Part shown: in pieces, positions 28,195 to 43,150 of the stretch | How the letters are laid out: each line of letters starts with the position of its first letter | How positions within the stretch are numbered: position 1 is the stretch's first letter | Assembly (NCBI RefSeq): GCF_000262045.1 | Contig: NZ_AJVF01000001.1 | Coordinates: 1-59,776 of the forward strand | DNA: 59,776 nt | Reading direction: 5' to 3' | Source: Bacillus siamensis KCTC 13613 | GTDB lineage: Bacteria; Bacillota; Bacilli; Bacillales; Bacillaceae | Translations under genes and position numbers: made by a program | The notes under the pieces: model-generated | Database searches by the model: none | Told to the model about the DNA's origin: nothing | The model's input: only the letters and a program-made list of their open reading frames with translations

Positions 28195-30273
28195 TTATTC
28201 GCCTTTATTTTTTTTGATAATTTCTTCAGCAATGCTCTTCGGCACTTCTTCGTAGTGATCCATGAACATAGTGAACGTACCGCGACCTTGCGTGTTAGAA
28301 CGAAGGGCAGTAGCGTAACCGAACATTTCAGCAAGAGGTACCATCGCACGCACAACTTGAGCGTTACCGCGCGCTTCCATACCTTCTACGCGTCCGCGGC
28401 GAGAAGTAATATCGCCCATGATGTCTCCCATGTATTCTTCAGGAATAACCACTTCAACTTTCATGACTGGTTCAAGAAGAACTGGGTTACATTTGCTGAC
28501 TGCATTTTTCAATGCCATAGAAGCAGCGACTTTAAACGCCATTTCGTTTGAGTCAACATCATGGTAAGATCCATCAAAAAGTTTCGCCTTGATGTCGATT
28601 AGCGGGAATCCTGCTAGGACACCATTTTCAAGAGAGTCTTCGAGACCTGCTTGTACGGCTGGGATGTATTCACGAGGAACAACACCACCGACGATTGCGT
28701 TTTCGAATTCAAAGCCTGCGCCTTCTTCGTTCGGTTCAAATTCGATCCAAACGTGACCGAACTGACCGCGTCCGCCTGATTGACGTACGAATTTACCTTC
28801 AACTTTTGCACCGCTACGGAATGTCTCACGGTACGCAACTTGAGGAGCACCAACGTTAGCTTCAACTTTGAACTCACGCTTCATACGATCAACAATGATA
28901 TCAAGGTGAAGCTCACCCATACCAGAGATGATTGTTTGACCCGTTTCAGGGTTTGTTTGTGTACGGAATGTAGGATCTTCTTCAGCAAGTTTTGCTAAAG
29001 CGATACCCATTTTATCTTGGTCAGCTTTTGATTTAGGCTCAATCGCTACGTCGATAACTGGCTCTGGGAATTCCATGGATTCAAGGATTACAAGATCCTT
29101 CTCATCACAAAGAGTATCTCCAGTAGAAGTATCTTTTAGACCTACAGCAGCTGCGATGTCTCCAGCGTAAACAGTAGAGATCTCTTCACGGCTGTTAGCG
29201 TGCATTTGAAGGATACGTCCTACGCGCTCACGCTTGCCTTTTGTAGAGTTCTTTACATATGAACCGGAATCAAGTGTACCGGAATATACGCGGAAGAACG
29301 TCAGCTTACCGACATAAGGGTCAGTCATAACTTTAAATGCAAGTGCAGAGAATGGCTCTTCATCAGAAGAATGACGAACGATCTCTTCATCTGTATCAGG
29401 ACGTACACCTTTGATTGCAGCAACATCAGTTGGCGCAGGAAGGTAGTCAAGAACAGCATCAAGTACAAGCTGAACACCTTTGTTTTTGAAAGCAGAACCA
29501 ACAAGTACAGGGTAGAATTCAACATTCAGTGTACCTTTACGGATTGCAGCTTTCAGTTCAGGGATAGTGATTTCTTCACCTTCAAGGTACTTTTCCATAA
29601 GCTCTTCATCAAGCTCAGCTACAGCTTCAATCAGGCTGTTGCGAAGCTCTTCAGCTTGTTCTTTGTACTCTTCAGGGATTTCTTTCGCATCTGAACGAGT
29701 TCCAAGGTCATCTTCGTAGAAATACGCAACGTTTTCTACTAAGTCGATGATACCTTCGAAGTTGTCTTCAGCACCGATCGGTAATTGAATTGCGTGAGCG
29801 TTAGCTTGAAGACGGTCTCTTAAAGTTCCTACAGAGTAAAGGAAGTCTGCGCCGATTTTGTCCATTTTGTTGACAAATACAACACGCGGCACTCCGTAAG
29901 TTGTTGCTTGGCGCCATACAGTTTCTGTCTGAGGCTCAACACCTGATTGAGCATCAAGTACAGCAACCGCACCATCAAGTACACGGAGTGAACGTTCAAC
30001 TTCAACTGTGAAGTCCACGTGTCCCGGTGTATCGATGATGTTTACACGGTAACCTTTCCACTGTGCAGTTGTTGCTGCAGAAGTGATTGTGATACCGCGT
30101 TCTTGTTCCTGCTCCATCCAGTCCATTTGCGAAGCACCTTCGTGAGTTTCGCCAATTTTGTGGATACGGCCTGTGTAGAACAAGATCCGTTCTGTAGTCG
30201 TCGTTTTACCGGCATCGATGTGAGCCATGATCCCGATATTACGAGTTTTTTCTAAGGAGAACTCTCTTGCCAT
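28195..30273 (-). CDS. fusA: Elongation factor G
   Basis: 692 aa translocase GTPase. The motifs are [13 protein letters not shown] (G1), RGITITSAA (G2), DTPGHVDF (G3) and NKMDK (G4), then domains II-V with [10 protein letters not shown] and [21 protein letters not shown] (in two parts). AAGGAAGGAG precedes the ATG. It lies between rpsG and tufA. Confidence 0.98.
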   Translation of the reverse strand: MAREFSLEKTRNIGIMAHIDAGKTTTTERILFYTGRIHKIGETHEGASQMDWMEQEQERGITITSAATTAQWKGYRVNIIDTPGHVDFTVEVERSLRVLDGAVAVLDAQSGVEPQTETVWRQATTYGVPRVVFVNKMDKIGADFLYSVGTLRDRLQANAHAIQLPIGAEDNFEGIIDLVENVAYFYEDDLGTRSDAKEIPEEYKEQAEELRNSLIEAVAELDEELMEKYLEGEEITIPELKAAIRKGTLNVEFYPVLVGSAFKNKGVQLVLDAVLDYLPAPTDVAAIKGVRPDTDEEIVRHSSDEEPFSALAFKVMTDPYVGKLTFFRVYSGTLDSGSYVKNSTKGKRERVGRILQMHANSREEISTVYAGDIAAAVGLKDTSTGDTLCDEKDLVILESMEFPEPVIDVAIEPKSKADQDKMGIALAKLAEEDPTFRTQTNPETGQTIISGMGELHLDIIVDRMKREFKVEANVGAPQVAYRETFRSGAKVEGKFVRQSGGRGQFGHVWIEFEPNEEGAGFEFENAIVGGVVPREYIPAVQAGLEDSLENGVLAGFPLIDIKAKLFDGSYHDVDSNEMAFKVAASMALKNAVSKCNPVLLEPVMKVEVVIPEEYMGDIMGDITSRRGRVEGMEARGNAQVVRAMVPLAEMFGYATALRSNTQGRGTFTMFMDHYEEVPKSIAEEIIKKNKGE

Positions 30274-30325
30274 TGGGTAATTTCTCCTTCCTTATTAGGG
30301 AATTATTATTTTGATTATATGAATC

Positions 30326-30811
<486 letters not shown>

Positions 30812-30835
30812 TCATAGTTTTAATGATTTATTTAA

Positions 30836-31267
<432 letters not shown>

Positions 31268-31367
31268 TCATTACGTTTTATAACCCACATACCCAGGTGG
31301 TTCATCATTAGGCAAAAAACAATGTCTTTACACAAGATCGAAATCTTATATAAAAACAAAAAGTACG

Positions 31368-31616
31368 CTATAACATAATGGCAACAGCTGCTGCTCCCAC
31401 TTCAATTCCGCAGGCTTTGCCGAGCTTTTTCATGGAATCTACCATACTGACGTCGATATCTCGGTTCTTTGCAAGCTGGATAACGCCAGCCGTAAGAACT
31501 GTATCCGCGTCTTTTGCCACGACGACTTCCTTTACTGAACCTCGTTTCAGAGCTTTCACTGTTTGCTTCGTACCAATAATAATTGATTTGGCCTGTGATA
31601 CTTTATCATAAGACAT
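31368..31616 (-). CDS. rplGB: Ribosomal protein L7Ae-like (YbxF)
   Basis: 82 aa from the ATG at 31616 ([18 protein letters not shown]), behind TTTGGAGGATATGTTT; an in-frame upstream extension is read from the promoter region. L7Ae/L30e fold that binds kink-turn RNA; B. subtilis YbxF binds K-turns in vitro and is ribosome-associated. It is first in the rplGB-rpsL-rpsG-fusA-tufA unit. Confidence 0.95.
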   Translation of the reverse strand: MSYDKVSQAKSIIIGTKQTVKALKRGSVKEVVVAKDADTVLTAGVIQLAKNRDIDVSMVDSMKKLGKACGIEVGAAAVAIML

Positions 31617-31662
31617 AAACATATCCTCCAAAGTAACAGGTTTTATTTCGAGCACCTTGGTT

Positions 31663-31691
31663 ATATTATCACTCCGCGGAACGGATGTCAA
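31663..31691 (-). promoter_or_regulatory. SigA promoter of the str (rplGB-rpsL) operon
   Basis: The minus strand reads TTGACA (31686-31691), a 17-base spacer, then TAATAT (31663-31668). Two good hexamers lie about 50 bases before rplGB. Confidence 0.85.
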
Positions 31692-31743
31692 CATCGTATG
31701 ACATTTTTTAGTGCAGTCCGCCGCCAGAATAATTGTAATACTG

Positions 31744-31771
31744 AGGAAAAGCTGTCGAAACAGCCTTTCCT
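31744..31771 (-). terminator. Hairpin after rpoC
   Basis: A twelve-pair stem (31744-31755/31760-31771, one G-U) with a 4-base TTCG loop follows the rpoC stop by 13 bases. No clean T-run follows, so it may act as a processing or partial termination site. Confidence 0.6.
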
Positions 31772-31784
31772 GCAGCAGTTTCTA

Positions 31785-34700
31785 TTATTCAGCCGGAACC
31801 ATATCTTCCGAAGGCTGAACGTTTGAAACAGGTTTTACTTTTCTGTAATTCATCATACCGGTACCGGCCGGAACCAGTTTACCGATGATAACATTTTCTT
31901 TCAGGCCGAGAAGCTCATCGCGCTTGCCTTTAATCGCAGCATCCGTAAGAACGCGTGTTGTTTCTTGGAATGATGCGGCAGACAAGAATGAATCTGTCTC
32001 GAGTGAAGCTTTCGTGATACCGAGAAGGACAGGACGCCCTGTAGCAGGCCGGTTGCCTTCAAGCAGCACTTTTTTGTTCGCTTCTGTGAATTGGTGAATA
32101 TCAAGCAATGTGCCAGGAAGAACATCAGTATCTCCGGCATCGATCACACGGACTTTGCGAAGCATCTGGCGAACCATTACTTCTACGTGTTTATCGCCGA
32201 TTTCAACCCCCTGCATACGGTAAACCTTCTGAACCTCGTGCAGAAGATATTCTTGAACCGTTGTCAGGTCAGTGACTTTAAGAAGTTCTTTCGGATCGAT
32301 AGAACCTTCTGTCAGCACTTGACCGCGGGTAATCTGATCACCCTCAGCCACTTTCAGACGTGAGTTGTAAGGTGCTGTGTATGAACGTGTCTCAACAGCG
32401 CCTTGAACAACAATTTCCTGCTGTTTGTCGCGGACTTCATTGATTTCGGCAATTGTACCGTCAATCTCAGAAATCGTCGCTTGACCTTTAGGATTACGCG
32501 CTTCGAAAAGCTCTTGGATACGCGGAAGACCTTGTGTGATATCGTCTCCGGCAACCCCGCCTGTGTGGAACGTACGCATTGTTAACTGTGTTCCAGGCTC
32601 ACCGATAGATTGGGCAGCGATAATACCTACTGCTTCGCCGACTTCAACATCAGTTCCGGTTGCAAGGTTTCGTCCGTAGCATCGTTTACATACACCATGA
32701 GGAGTGTTACATGTGAACGCAGAACGGATCCACACTTCTTCGATTCCGGCTTCAACGATTTCCAGCGCTTTATCTTCATCGATCAATTCGTTTTCGTTAA
32801 TGAGCACAGCACCCGTTTCAGGATGTTTGATCTGTTTTCTGGCGAAACGTCCGATCAGACGCTCTTCCAGACGCTCGATGATTTCCGTACCTTCTTTAAG
32901 CGGTTTTGCAAGAATACCGCGGTCAGTTCCGCAATCTGTTTCACGAATGATAACATCCTGCGCAACATCAACAAGACGGCGTGTAAGGTAACCTGAGTCA
33001 GCTGTTTTCAGGGCGGTATCGGCAAGACCTTTACGCGCACCGTGAGTGGAGATAAAGTACTCCAATACCGTCAGACCTTCACGGAAACTTGATTTGATAG
33101 GCAATTCAATGATTCGTCCAGCCGGGTTGGCCATCAGACCGCGCATACCCGCAAGCTGCGTAAAGTTAGATGCGTTACCACGGGCTCCTGAGTCACTCAT
33201 CATGTAGATCGGGTTGACTTCGTCTAATGATTTCATCAGTTTGCCTTGGATAACATCTTTCGCTGAACTCCAAATTGAAATGACTCTTTCATATCGTTCT
33301 TCTTCGGTGATTAAACCGCGTCTGAACTGTTTCAAGACATTATCAACTTTGCTTTGTGCCTCTTCGAGGATTTCCTGCTTATCATCGAGAACGACGATAT
33401 CAGAAACCCCTACCGTGATACCGGCTTTCGTTGAATATCTGAAACCGAGGTTTTTCATGCGGTCAAGCATCTTAGACGTTTCCGTGATATGGAATCGTTT
33501 AAAGATTTCCGCGATGATTTTACCCAAAATACCTTTTTTAAACGGTGCGTTGATCGGCTGCTCTGCAATCACAGCTTTTACGTCAGCACCTTTATCTAAG
33601 AAGAAACGGTCAGGTGTTTTCTCTTCAATGTTGCTCTTCGTAGGTTCATTCATGTAAGGGAATGACTCAGGAAGAATTTCATTGAAGACCAACTTACCGA
33701 CTGTTGTAATTAACAGTTTTGAACGCTGCTCATCCGTAAATGTCACATTCTTCAGGGAGTTCGCTGCAACAGCTACTCTCGTATGAAGGTGGACATAACC
33801 GTTTTGATAAGCAAGAAGCGCTTCGTCCGTATTTTTGAAGACCATACCCTCGCCGACTGCTCCGGCGCGCTCAAGTGTCAGGTAGTAGTTTCCTAATACC
33901 ATATCCTGAGACGGCGTAACAACCGGTTTACCATCTTTAGGGTTCAAGATGTTTTGGGCCGCAAGCATCAGAATGCGGGCCTCAGCTTGAGCCTCAGCTG
34001 ATAAAGGTACGTGAACCGCCATTTGGTCACCGTCAAAGTCAGCGTTATAAGCTGTACATACTAACGGGTGAAGACGGATGGCGCGTCCTTCAACAAGCGT
34101 AGGTTCGAAAGCCTGGATACCTAATCTGTGAAGCGTAGGGGCACGGTTCAGTAAGACCGGATGCTCCTTAATGACAGATTCAAGTACATCCCATACTTCT
34201 GGCTGCACGCGTTCGATTTTGCGTTTTGCGCTCTTGATGTTGTGAGCGAGACCTTTTTCAACAAGCTCTTTCATAACGAATGGCTTGAAGAGCTCAAGCG
34301 CCATTTCCTTCGGCAATCCGCACTGATACATTTTCAGATGCGGACCTACGACGATAACGGAACGTCCTGAGTAGTCTACACGTTTACCAAGAAGGTTCTG
34401 ACGGAAACGTCCTTGTTTCCCTTTCAGCATGTGAGAAAGAGATTTTAACGGTCTGTTACCAGGACCTGTTACAGGACGTCCGCGGCGGCCGTTGTCAATT
34501 AAAGCATCGACAGCCTCTTGAAGCATACGTTTCTCGTTCTGAACGATGATGCTTGGCGCACCAAGGTCCAAAAGGCGTTTCAAACGGTTGTTACGGTTGA
34601 TGACACGACGGTAAAGGTCATTCAGGTCAGACGTTGCGAAACGTCCGCCGTCAAGCTGAACCATCGGTCTTAATTCAGGCGGAATAACCGGAAGCACGTC

Positions 34701-35384
34701 GAGAATCATCCAAGACGGCTTGTTTCCTGAATTACGGAAGGCTTCAAGCACTTCAAGGCGTTTGATCGCACGTGTGCGGCGCTGGCCTTGAGAAGTTTTC
34801 AGCTCTTCTTTTAACATATCAACTTCTTTGACAAGGTCGATGTCCTGCAGAAGTTTATTAATGGCTTCCGCACCCATAGAGGCTTGGAATTTGTTTCCGT
34901 ACTTATCCAGATACGCACGGTATTCCTTTTCGGATAAAAGCTGTTTCTTTTCGAGCGGTGTATTGGCCGGGTCAGTTACGACGTAAGAAGCAAAGTAGAT
35001 GACTTCTTCCAGCGCACGCGGTGACATATCCAATACAAGACCCATACGGCTCGGAATACCTTTGAAATACCAAATGTGAGAAACCGGGGCAGCCAGTTCA
35101 ATATGCCCCATTCTCTCACGACGGACTTTAGCCCGCGTTACTTCAACTCCGCAACGGTCACAAACTACGCCTTTATAACGAACCCGCTTGTACTTGCCGC
35201 AATGACATTCCCAGTCCTTAGTCGGTCCGAAAATGCGTTCGCAGAACAGGCCGTCCTTTTCAGGTTTCAATGTACGATAGTTTATCGTTTCAGGCTTTTT
35301 CACTTCACCAAAAGACCATGAACGGATTTTATCCGGTGAAGCAAGACCGATGTTCATATACTCAAAATTGTTCACATCTAGCAA
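31785..35384 (-). CDS. rpoC: RNA polymerase beta' subunit
   Basis: 1199 aa from a TTG start at 35384 (protein begins with Leu codon, then [15 protein letters not shown]), eight bases after GGGAGGT; the length equals B. subtilis beta'. The frame is open a further 14 codons upstream without a ribosome site. Features are the zinc finger CHCG...CDRCG near residues 60-80, the catalytic [12 protein letters not shown] (about 450) and the second zinc site CDCG-type residues with [13 protein letters not shown] (about 890). Confidence 0.97.
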   Translation of the reverse strand: MLDVNNFEYMNIGLASPDKIRSWSFGEVKKPETINYRTLKPEKDGLFCERIFGPTKDWECHCGKYKRVRYKGVVCDRCGVEVTRAKVRRERMGHIELAAPVSHIWYFKGIPSRMGLVLDMSPRALEEVIYFASYVVTDPANTPLEKKQLLSEKEYRAYLDKYGNKFQASMGAEAINKLLQDIDLVKEVDMLKEELKTSQGQRRTRAIKRLEVLEAFRNSGNKPSWMILDVLPVIPPELRPMVQLDGGRFATSDLNDLYRRVINRNNRLKRLLDLGAPSIIVQNEKRMLQEAVDALIDNGRRGRPVTGPGNRPLKSLSHMLKGKQGRFRQNLLGKRVDYSGRSVIVVGPHLKMYQCGLPKEMALELFKPFVMKELVEKGLAHNIKSAKRKIERVQPEVWDVLESVIKEHPVLLNRAPTLHRLGIQAFEPTLVEGRAIRLHPLVCTAYNADFDGDQMAVHVPLSAEAQAEARILMLAAQNILNPKDGKPVVTPSQDMVLGNYYLTLERAGAVGEGMVFKNTDEALLAYQNGYVHLHTRVAVAANSLKNVTFTDEQRSKLLITTVGKLVFNEILPESFPYMNEPTKSNIEEKTPDRFFLDKGADVKAVIAEQPINAPFKKGILGKIIAEIFKRFHITETSKMLDRMKNLGFRYSTKAGITVGVSDIVVLDDKQEILEEAQSKVDNVLKQFRRGLITEEERYERVISIWSSAKDVIQGKLMKSLDEVNPIYMMSDSGARGNASNFTQLAGMRGLMANPAGRIIELPIKSSFREGLTVLEYFISTHGARKGLADTALKTADSGYLTRRLVDVAQDVIIRETDCGTDRGILAKPLKEGTEIIERLEERLIGRFARKQIKHPETGAVLINENELIDEDKALEIVEAGIEEVWIRSAFTCNTPHGVCKRCYGRNLATGTDVEVGEAVGIIAAQSIGEPGTQLTMRTFHTGGVAGDDITQGLPRIQELFEARNPKGQATISEIDGTIAEINEVRDKQQEIVVQGAVETRSYTAPYNSRLKVAEGDQITRGQVLTEGSIDPKELLKVTDLTTVQEYLLHEVQKVYRMQGVEIGDKHVEVMVRQMLRKVRVIDAGDTDVLPGTLLDIHQFTEANKKVLLEGNRPATGRPVLLGITKASLETDSFLSAASFQETTRVLTDAAIKGKRDELLGLKENVIIGKLVPAGTGMMNYRKVKPVSNVQPSEDMVPAE

Positions 35385-35446
35385 GGGGCCTACCTCCCTT
35401 TTTATCTTCGGATTAACCGATGTCACTTGCCTTTATCAATCACAGA

Positions 35447-39028
<3,582 letters not shown>

Positions 39029-39246
39029 CTGATTCACCCCTCAAATCATGCGTATTATATGTGTAATAAGCATTCCTTACGATGAAGAAATACTTTTACA
39101 AGACAAAAGAAAAAAGGGTTTCTAATTAAGAAAACCACATCCAAAAACAAATACCGATTTTATTAGCATTTCCATGTTTGTATAATTTATACATGCACTA
39201 TGATTATTCAGCATATCATGCAAAATATATACATTGGCATTTTACA

Positions 39247-39275
39247 ATATTAACATAGCTGAAAATTCAAGTCAA
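39247..39275 (-). promoter_or_regulatory. SigA promoter of rpoB-rpoC
   Basis: The minus strand reads TTGACT (39270-39275), a 17-base spacer, then TAATAT (39247-39252), overlapping the end of ybxB. The 200-base leader that follows holds an inverted repeat TGTATAA/TTATACA (39179-39193) and a T-rich, weakly structured stretch; no gene is seen. Confidence 0.75.
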
Positions 39276-39877
39276 ACTTTTTTTGCTTTTATGATATAAT
39301 AGCCTTTCTTTTTTTGAACGACGGAAACTTCGTCAAAAAGCTCCTTCAGTTTTTCAATGGCAGAAGGCCCGCCCTGTTTTTTCTGTATAACGATCCACAA
39401 CTCACCTGAAGCCCTTAAATGCTCAGCGCTTTTTTCAAAAATGGCATGGACAACTTTTTTTCCGGCGCGGATTGGGGGGTTTGTAATAATAGAAGCAAAT
39501 GTTTGAGCAGAATCAATATTTGAAAATAAATCACTCTGATAAATCCGAACGTTTTTTATTCCGTTTTTTTCTGCATTTTCATTTGACAGCTCTACGGCTC
39601 TTTCATTCACGTCAATCATGTGCACGGTCCGGTCTGTAAATTCACCGGCGAGCGACAGACCGATCGGGCCGTAGCCGCAGCCTGCATCCAGGAAGTCACC
39701 ATCAACCTCAGGCTCTTCAAACGCTTCAATTAAGACACGCGAACCGAAATCAACTTCCTTTTTTGAGAAAACGCCGCTGTCACTTGTGAATGTATAAGAT
39801 CTGTTCCGCAGTGTAAATGACCATGTCTGTTTATCGCTTTTGACTGAAGGTTTTTCTGAATAATAGTGTTCACTCAT
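39272..39877 (-). CDS. ybxB: YbxB, RsmC-like class I methyltransferase
   Basis: 201 aa. Rossmann methyltransferase with SAM loop DAGCGYGPIG (about residue 65) and the base-methylation motif NPPI (IITNPPIRAGK, about 133), as in RsmC/RlmG enzymes that modify guanines of rRNA at N2. The rRNA target is not established by sequence. AGGAGGTTCTAATA precedes the ATG. It lies between the rplJL terminator and the rpoB promoter, as in B. subtilis. Confidence 0.9.
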   Translation of the reverse strand: MSEHYYSEKPSVKSDKQTWSFTLRNRSYTFTSDSGVFSKKEVDFGSRVLIEAFEEPEVDGDFLDAGCGYGPIGLSLAGEFTDRTVHMIDVNERAVELSNENAEKNGIKNVRIYQSDLFSNIDSAQTFASIITNPPIRAGKKVVHAIFEKSAEHLRASGELWIVIQKKQGGPSAIEKLKELFDEVSVVQKKKGYYIIKAKKV

Positions 39878-39918
39878 TATTAGAACCTCCTTTTTTAATG
39901 GCGCTTAAAGAAAAGCAA

Positions 39919-39948
39919 AGAAAAAGCCCGCCTCATAAAAGCGAGCTT
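39919..39948 (-). terminator. Terminator after rplL
   Basis: The stem AAGCTCGC/GCGGGCTT (minus strand; 39941-39948 with 39924-39931, one G-U pair) has a 9-base loop and a T-run, 20 bases after the rplL stop. Some readthrough into ybxB is likely, as no promoter is evident for it. Confidence 0.85.
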
Positions 39949-39968
39949 CCCCTACAGGCAAGTGAAGA

Positions 39969-40340
39969 TTACTTAACTTCTACAGAAGCGCCAACTTCTT
40001 CAAGTTTAGCTTTAAGCTCTTCAGCTTCTTCTTTCGCAATACCTTCTTTAAGTGGTTTTGGAGTGTTGTCAACAAGTTCTTTAGCTTCTTTCAAGCCAAG
40101 ACCAGTGATTTCACGAACAACTTTGATAACTTTGATTTTCTGAGAACCTGCACCAGCAAGGATAAGGTCGAATTCGCTTTGCTCTTCAGCAGCGCCGCCA
40201 GCAGCAGCTCCGCCAGCTACAGCTACAGGAGCAGCAGCAGTTACGCCAAATTCTTCTTCGATTGCTTTTACTAGGTCGTTCAATTCAAGTACAGTTGCTT
40301 CTTTAACGGAAGCAATGATTTCTTCGATATTTAAAGCCAT
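39969..40340 (-). CDS. rplL: Ribosomal protein L7/L12
   Basis: 123 aa from the ATG at 40340 ([15 protein letters not shown]), behind GGAGGAATTTCAA. An N-terminal dimerisation helix, an Ala/Gly-rich hinge ([15 protein letters not shown], residues 38-55) and the factor-binding C-terminal domain are visible. It forms the stalk that recruits GTPase factors; L10 anchors it. Confidence 0.97.
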
Positions 40341-40381
40341 TTGAAATTCCTCCATTTGTTTTATTTTAGGGTAAAATCAGA

Positions 40382-40882
40382 TTAAGCGCCTTGTTCTTCC
40401 TTTTGGTCTGCAACTGCTTTAGCTGCAAGTGCAAGGTTGCGAACTGGAGCTTGAAGTACGCTAAGCAACATAGAAAGTAAGCCATCGCGTGAAGGAAGTT
40501 CAGCAAGAGCTTTCACTTCTTCAACAGAAGATACTTTACCTTCGATAACGCCCGCTTTGATTTCCAGAGCTTCGTGGTTTTTCGCGAACTCGTTAAGAAC
40601 TTTCGCCGGAGCGACAACATCTTCAGTACTGAATGCGATCGCATTCGGTCCAGTTAAGACATCATTCAAACCATCAAGTTCAGCTTGTTCAACCGCACGG
40701 CGAGTCATTGTGTTTTTGTACACTTTGAACTCTACGTTAGCTTCGCGAAGCTGTTTACGGAGTTCAGTTACTTCAGAAACGTTAAGTCCGCGGTAGTCAA
40801 CGATGATCGTTGATTTGCTTTCTTTCAGTTTAGAAGCAATCTCTTCAACAACAACTTTTTTTGTATCAATTGCGCTGCTCAT
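40382..40882 (-). CDS. rplJ: Ribosomal protein L10
   Basis: 166 aa L10, base of the L12 stalk, beginning [16 protein letters not shown], with [18 protein letters not shown] typical of the family. GGAGGTGTAACC precedes the ATG. It is preceded by the autoregulatory L10 leader. Confidence 0.97.
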   Translation of the reverse strand: MSSAIDTKKVVVEEIASKLKESKSTIIVDYRGLNVSEVTELRKQLREANVEFKVYKNTMTRRAVEQAELDGLNDVLTGPNAIAFSTEDVVAPAKVLNEFAKNHEALEIKAGVIEGKVSSVEEVKALAELPSRDGLLSMLLSVLQAPVRNLALAAKAVADQKEEQGA

Positions 40883-41098
40883 GGTTACACCTCCTGTAGA
40901 TTTTGTGTAACACTTATACCGCTAGGTGATCACGACTGTGACGACGATTTCATATAAAAAGCCTCCATGTGGACATGGAGGCTGTATATACAAGCATACG
41001 TAACGTAATAGCTGTGATATATATACACCTCGGCAGGATATTAAGCCTCAGCGGCCCCTGCTGTCTACGGTATAAATGACATATTATATTTTACAACA
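40883..41098 (-). promoter_or_regulatory. L10 leader with attenuator
   Basis: An untranslated leader of about 210 nt lies between the promoter and rplJ. It contains a perfect 11-base terminator stem (40960-40970/40973-40983) followed by T5. This position and structure fit the Rfam L10_leader, by which the L10-L12 complex lowers its own expression in Firmicutes. Confidence 0.8.
40955..40983 (-). terminator. Attenuator terminator in the L10 leader
   Basis: The minus strand reads AGCCTCCATGT, a two-base centre, ACATGGAGGCT and TTTTT. It is a strong intrinsic terminator inside the rplJ 5' UTR, and so a conditional one. Confidence 0.85.
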
Positions 41099-41104
41099 TT
41101 TTGA

Positions 41105-41133
41105 ATTATATCAGAATGCTGATCTAAAGTCAA
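41105..41133 (-). promoter_or_regulatory. SigA promoter of rplJ-rplL
   Basis: The minus strand reads TTGACT (41128-41133), a 17-base spacer, then TATAAT (41105-41110), directly after the rplA stop. Confidence 0.85.
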
Positions 41134-41136
41134 ATA

Positions 41137-41835
41137 TTATTTTACGTTGAAAGTTGAAGCGTCTACTTTGACACCAGGTCCCATAGTAGATGTTACAGCA
41201 ACGTTTTTCACGTAAACGCCTTTAGCTGCAGCAGGTTTAGCTTTCAGGATTGTATCGTACATTGTTGTGAAGTTCTCAACAAGTTTTTCGTCCTCGAAAG
41301 AAACTTTACCGATAGGAACATGAATGTTGCCAGCTTTATCAGCACGGTATTCAACTTTACCAGCTTTGATTTCGCCGATTGCTTTTTCAACTTCGAAAGT
41401 AACTGTACCAGTTTTAGGGTTTGGCATTAAACCTTTTGGTCCAAGTACACGACCGATTTTACCAACCTCACCCATCATGTCAGGTGTAGCTACGATTACA
41501 TCGAAATCGAACCAGCCTTGTTGAATTTTGTTGATGTAGTCAGTATCGCCAACGAAATCTGCACCAGCAGCTTCAGCTTCTTTCGCTTTTTCGCCTTTTG
41601 CGAAAACGAGAACGCGCTGAGTTTTACCAGTTCCGTTTGGAAGCACGACTGCTCCGCGGATTTGCTGATCGTTTTTACGAGTGTCAACCCCTAAACGAAA
41701 AGCAACTTCAACTGTAGCGTCGAATTTAGCTGTGTTTGTTTTTTTAGTAAGCGCCACTGCTTCAGCGACGTCGTAAGCTTTTGCACGGTCTACAAGCTTC
41801 GCAGCTTCAACGTACTTTTTACCTTTTTTAGCCAT
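41137..41835 (-). CDS. rplA: Ribosomal protein L1
   Basis: 232 aa L1 of the E-site stalk, with the RNA-binding C-terminal [10 protein letters not shown] and [28 protein letters not shown] precedes the ATG. It follows rplK after a 94-base gap that holds a stable hairpin (41887-41916), possibly an L1 target. Confidence 0.97.
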   Translation of the reverse strand: MAKKGKKYVEAAKLVDRAKAYDVAEAVALTKKTNTAKFDATVEVAFRLGVDTRKNDQQIRGAVVLPNGTGKTQRVLVFAKGEKAKEAEAAGADFVGDTDYINKIQQGWFDFDVIVATPDMMGEVGKIGRVLGPKGLMPNPKTGTVTFEVEKAIGEIKAGKVEYRADKAGNIHVPIGKVSFEDEKLVENFTTMYDTILKAKPAAAKGVYVKNVAVTSTMGPGVKVDASTFNVK

Positions 41836-41886
41836 TTTAAAATTTCCTCCTTATGTGGTTATAGCGGAATAACCTCCCACGAATAA

Positions 41887-41916
41887 GGGTTGCGAACTTG
41901 TGAAAACTCGCAACCC
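41887..41916 (-). other. Hairpin between rplK and rplA
   Basis: A perfect nine-base stem (41887-41895/41908-41916, GGGTTGCGA/TCGCAACCC) with a 12-base loop lies 52 bases before rplA. The tail is TTATTC, not a T-run. It could be a regulatory site; L1 controls its operon in E. coli, but nothing here proves that. Confidence 0.6.
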
Positions 41917-41929
41917 GACAAGAAACAAA

Positions 41930-42355
41930 TTAATCCTCGATAACGATACCCATACTGCGGGCAGTACCTTCAACCATGCGCATTGCCGCTTCAACGTCTG
42001 CTGCGTTTAAGTCAGGCATTTTCGTTTCAGCGATTTCGCGAACCTTATCGCGCTTAACGGTTGCCACTTTATTACGGTTTGGTTCACCAGAACCAGACTC
42101 AATTCCAGCTGCTTTTTTAAGCAATACTGCAGCAGGCGGAGTTTTTGTAATAAATGTAAATGAACGGTCTTCGTAAACCGAAATTTCAACAGGAATGATT
42201 AAACCAGCTTGGTCAGCTGTACGAGCGTTAAACTCCTTACAGAATCCCATGATATTTACACCGGCTTGACCTAGTGCAGGTCCAACTGGCGGCGCTGGGT
42301 TAGCTTTTCCAGCAGGAATTTGCAATTTTACAACTTTTACTACTTTTTTAGCCAC
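41930..42355 (-). CDS. rplK: Ribosomal protein L11
   Basis: 141 aa from a GTG start at 42355 (protein [17 protein letters not shown]), behind AAGGAGGTGTGTCTC; the length matches B. subtilis. The Pro-rich N-terminal domain (thiostrepton/RelA region) and the C-terminal rRNA-binding domain are complete. L11 is needed for RelA activation. Confidence 0.97.
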
Positions 42356-42453
42356 GAGACACACCTCCTTAAGTCCGTGATGTGGTAATAGGGTAAACCC
42401 TCCCACTCAAGGTTTCATTCTTTATATGAATGACGAAATATCAAGCTAGCTGC

Positions 42454-42469
42454 CTTGGATTAGTCCAAG
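42454..42469 (-). other. Small hairpin in the rplK leader
   Basis: CTTGGA/TCCAAG (42454-42459/42464-42469) with a 4-base loop lies near the start of the rplK 5' UTR. Its function is unknown; it may stabilise the 5' end of the mRNA. Confidence 0.45.
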
Positions 42470-42482
42470 ACGTACCTTTGCT

Positions 42483-42511
42483 ATATTATCATTAATATAT
42501 AGCAATTTCAA
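42483..42511 (-). promoter_or_regulatory. SigA promoter of rplK-rplA with palindromic spacer
   Basis: The minus strand reads TTGAAA (42506-42511), a 17-base spacer, then TAATAT (42483-42488). The spacer and -10 together form a nine-base inverted repeat, TTGCTATAT/ATATAGCAA (42478-42486/42497-42505). Confidence 0.65.
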
Positions 42512-42522
42512 GTTTTTTCACA

Positions 42523-43056
42523 TTACAATTTGTCGATCTGGGTAAATTCCAGTTCAACCGGCGTTTCACGGCCGAACATGTTAACGAATACCTTCACTTT
42601 GCTCTTATCATAATCAATCTCTTCAATTGATCCTGTAAAGTTGGCGAATGGCCCGTCTATGACTTTGACTGTCTCATTCAATTCAAAATCAATGTCGGTT
42701 TTCCGCTCATCCATGCCCATCCGTTTTAAAATGGTTTCCGCTTCGCCAGGAAGAAGCGGAGTCGGCTTTGAGCCTGAACCGGCTGATCCGACGAAACCGG
42801 TAACGCCCGGCGTGTTGCGGACTACATACCAAGAATCATCAGTCATGACGATTTCAACAAGCACATAACCCGGGAACACTTTCTTTTTGACTACTTTTTT
42901 CTTGCCGTTCTTAATATCAGTCTCTTCTTCTTCAGGAACGACCACGCGGAAAATTTTATCCTGCATTCCCATTGATTCCACACGTTTTTCAAGGTTTGCT
43001 TTTACTTTGTTTTCATAACCGGAATACGTATGAACAACATACCAATTCTTTTCCAT
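42523..43056 (-). CDS. nusG: NusG, transcription elongation/pausing factor
   Basis: 177 aa from the ATG at 43056 (MEKNWYVVHTYSGYENKVK). The NGN domain (residues 1-110) is followed by a KOW domain (VKVIDGPFANFTGSIEEID). In B. subtilis NusG increases pausing and helps some intrinsic terminators. The ribosome site GGGGAGGGA ends 23 bases before the ATG, with a hairpin between; this start is chosen by homology. Two terminators separate it from secE. Confidence 0.95.
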   Translation of the reverse strand: MEKNWYVVHTYSGYENKVKANLEKRVESMGMQDKIFRVVVPEEEETDIKNGKKKVVKKKVFPGYVLVEIVMTDDSWYVVRNTPGVTGFVGSAGSGSKPTPLLPGEAETILKRMGMDERKTDIDFELNETVKVIDGPFANFTGSIEEIDYDKSKVKVFVNMFGRETPVELEFTQIDKL

Positions 43057-43062
43057 TCTATC

Positions 43063-43088
43063 AGGACTCTGCAGTCCTTCCCTCCCCG
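43063..43088 (-). promoter_or_regulatory. Ribosome site and intervening hairpin of nusG
   Basis: The minus strand reads GGGGAGGGAA (43079-43088), then a perfect hairpin AGGACT-GCAG-AGTCCT (43063-43078), then six bases and ATG. Folding would cut the spacing from 23 to 7 bases, the normal optimum. Confidence 0.7.
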
Positions 43089-43111
43089 CATTTAAAAATG
43101 AAGTGTAAAAC

Positions 43112-43133
43112 AAAAAATAGGCTCAGAGCCTAT
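43112..43133 (-). terminator. Second terminator between secE and nusG
   Basis: The stem ATAGGCT/AGCCTAT (43117-43123/43127-43133), a 3-base loop, then T6 on the minus strand. It lies 24 bases before the nusG ribosome site. Confidence 0.75.
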
Positions 43134-43150
43134 GAATCCTTTTTTCAACA

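Noticed and set aside
32091..33657. Several plus-strand frames of 60-150 codons opposite rpoC, and similar ones opposite rpoB, fusA, tufA and clpC
   Set aside because: They lie antisense to highly conserved genes, show no ribosome sites or family resemblance, and reflect codon bias of the true strand.
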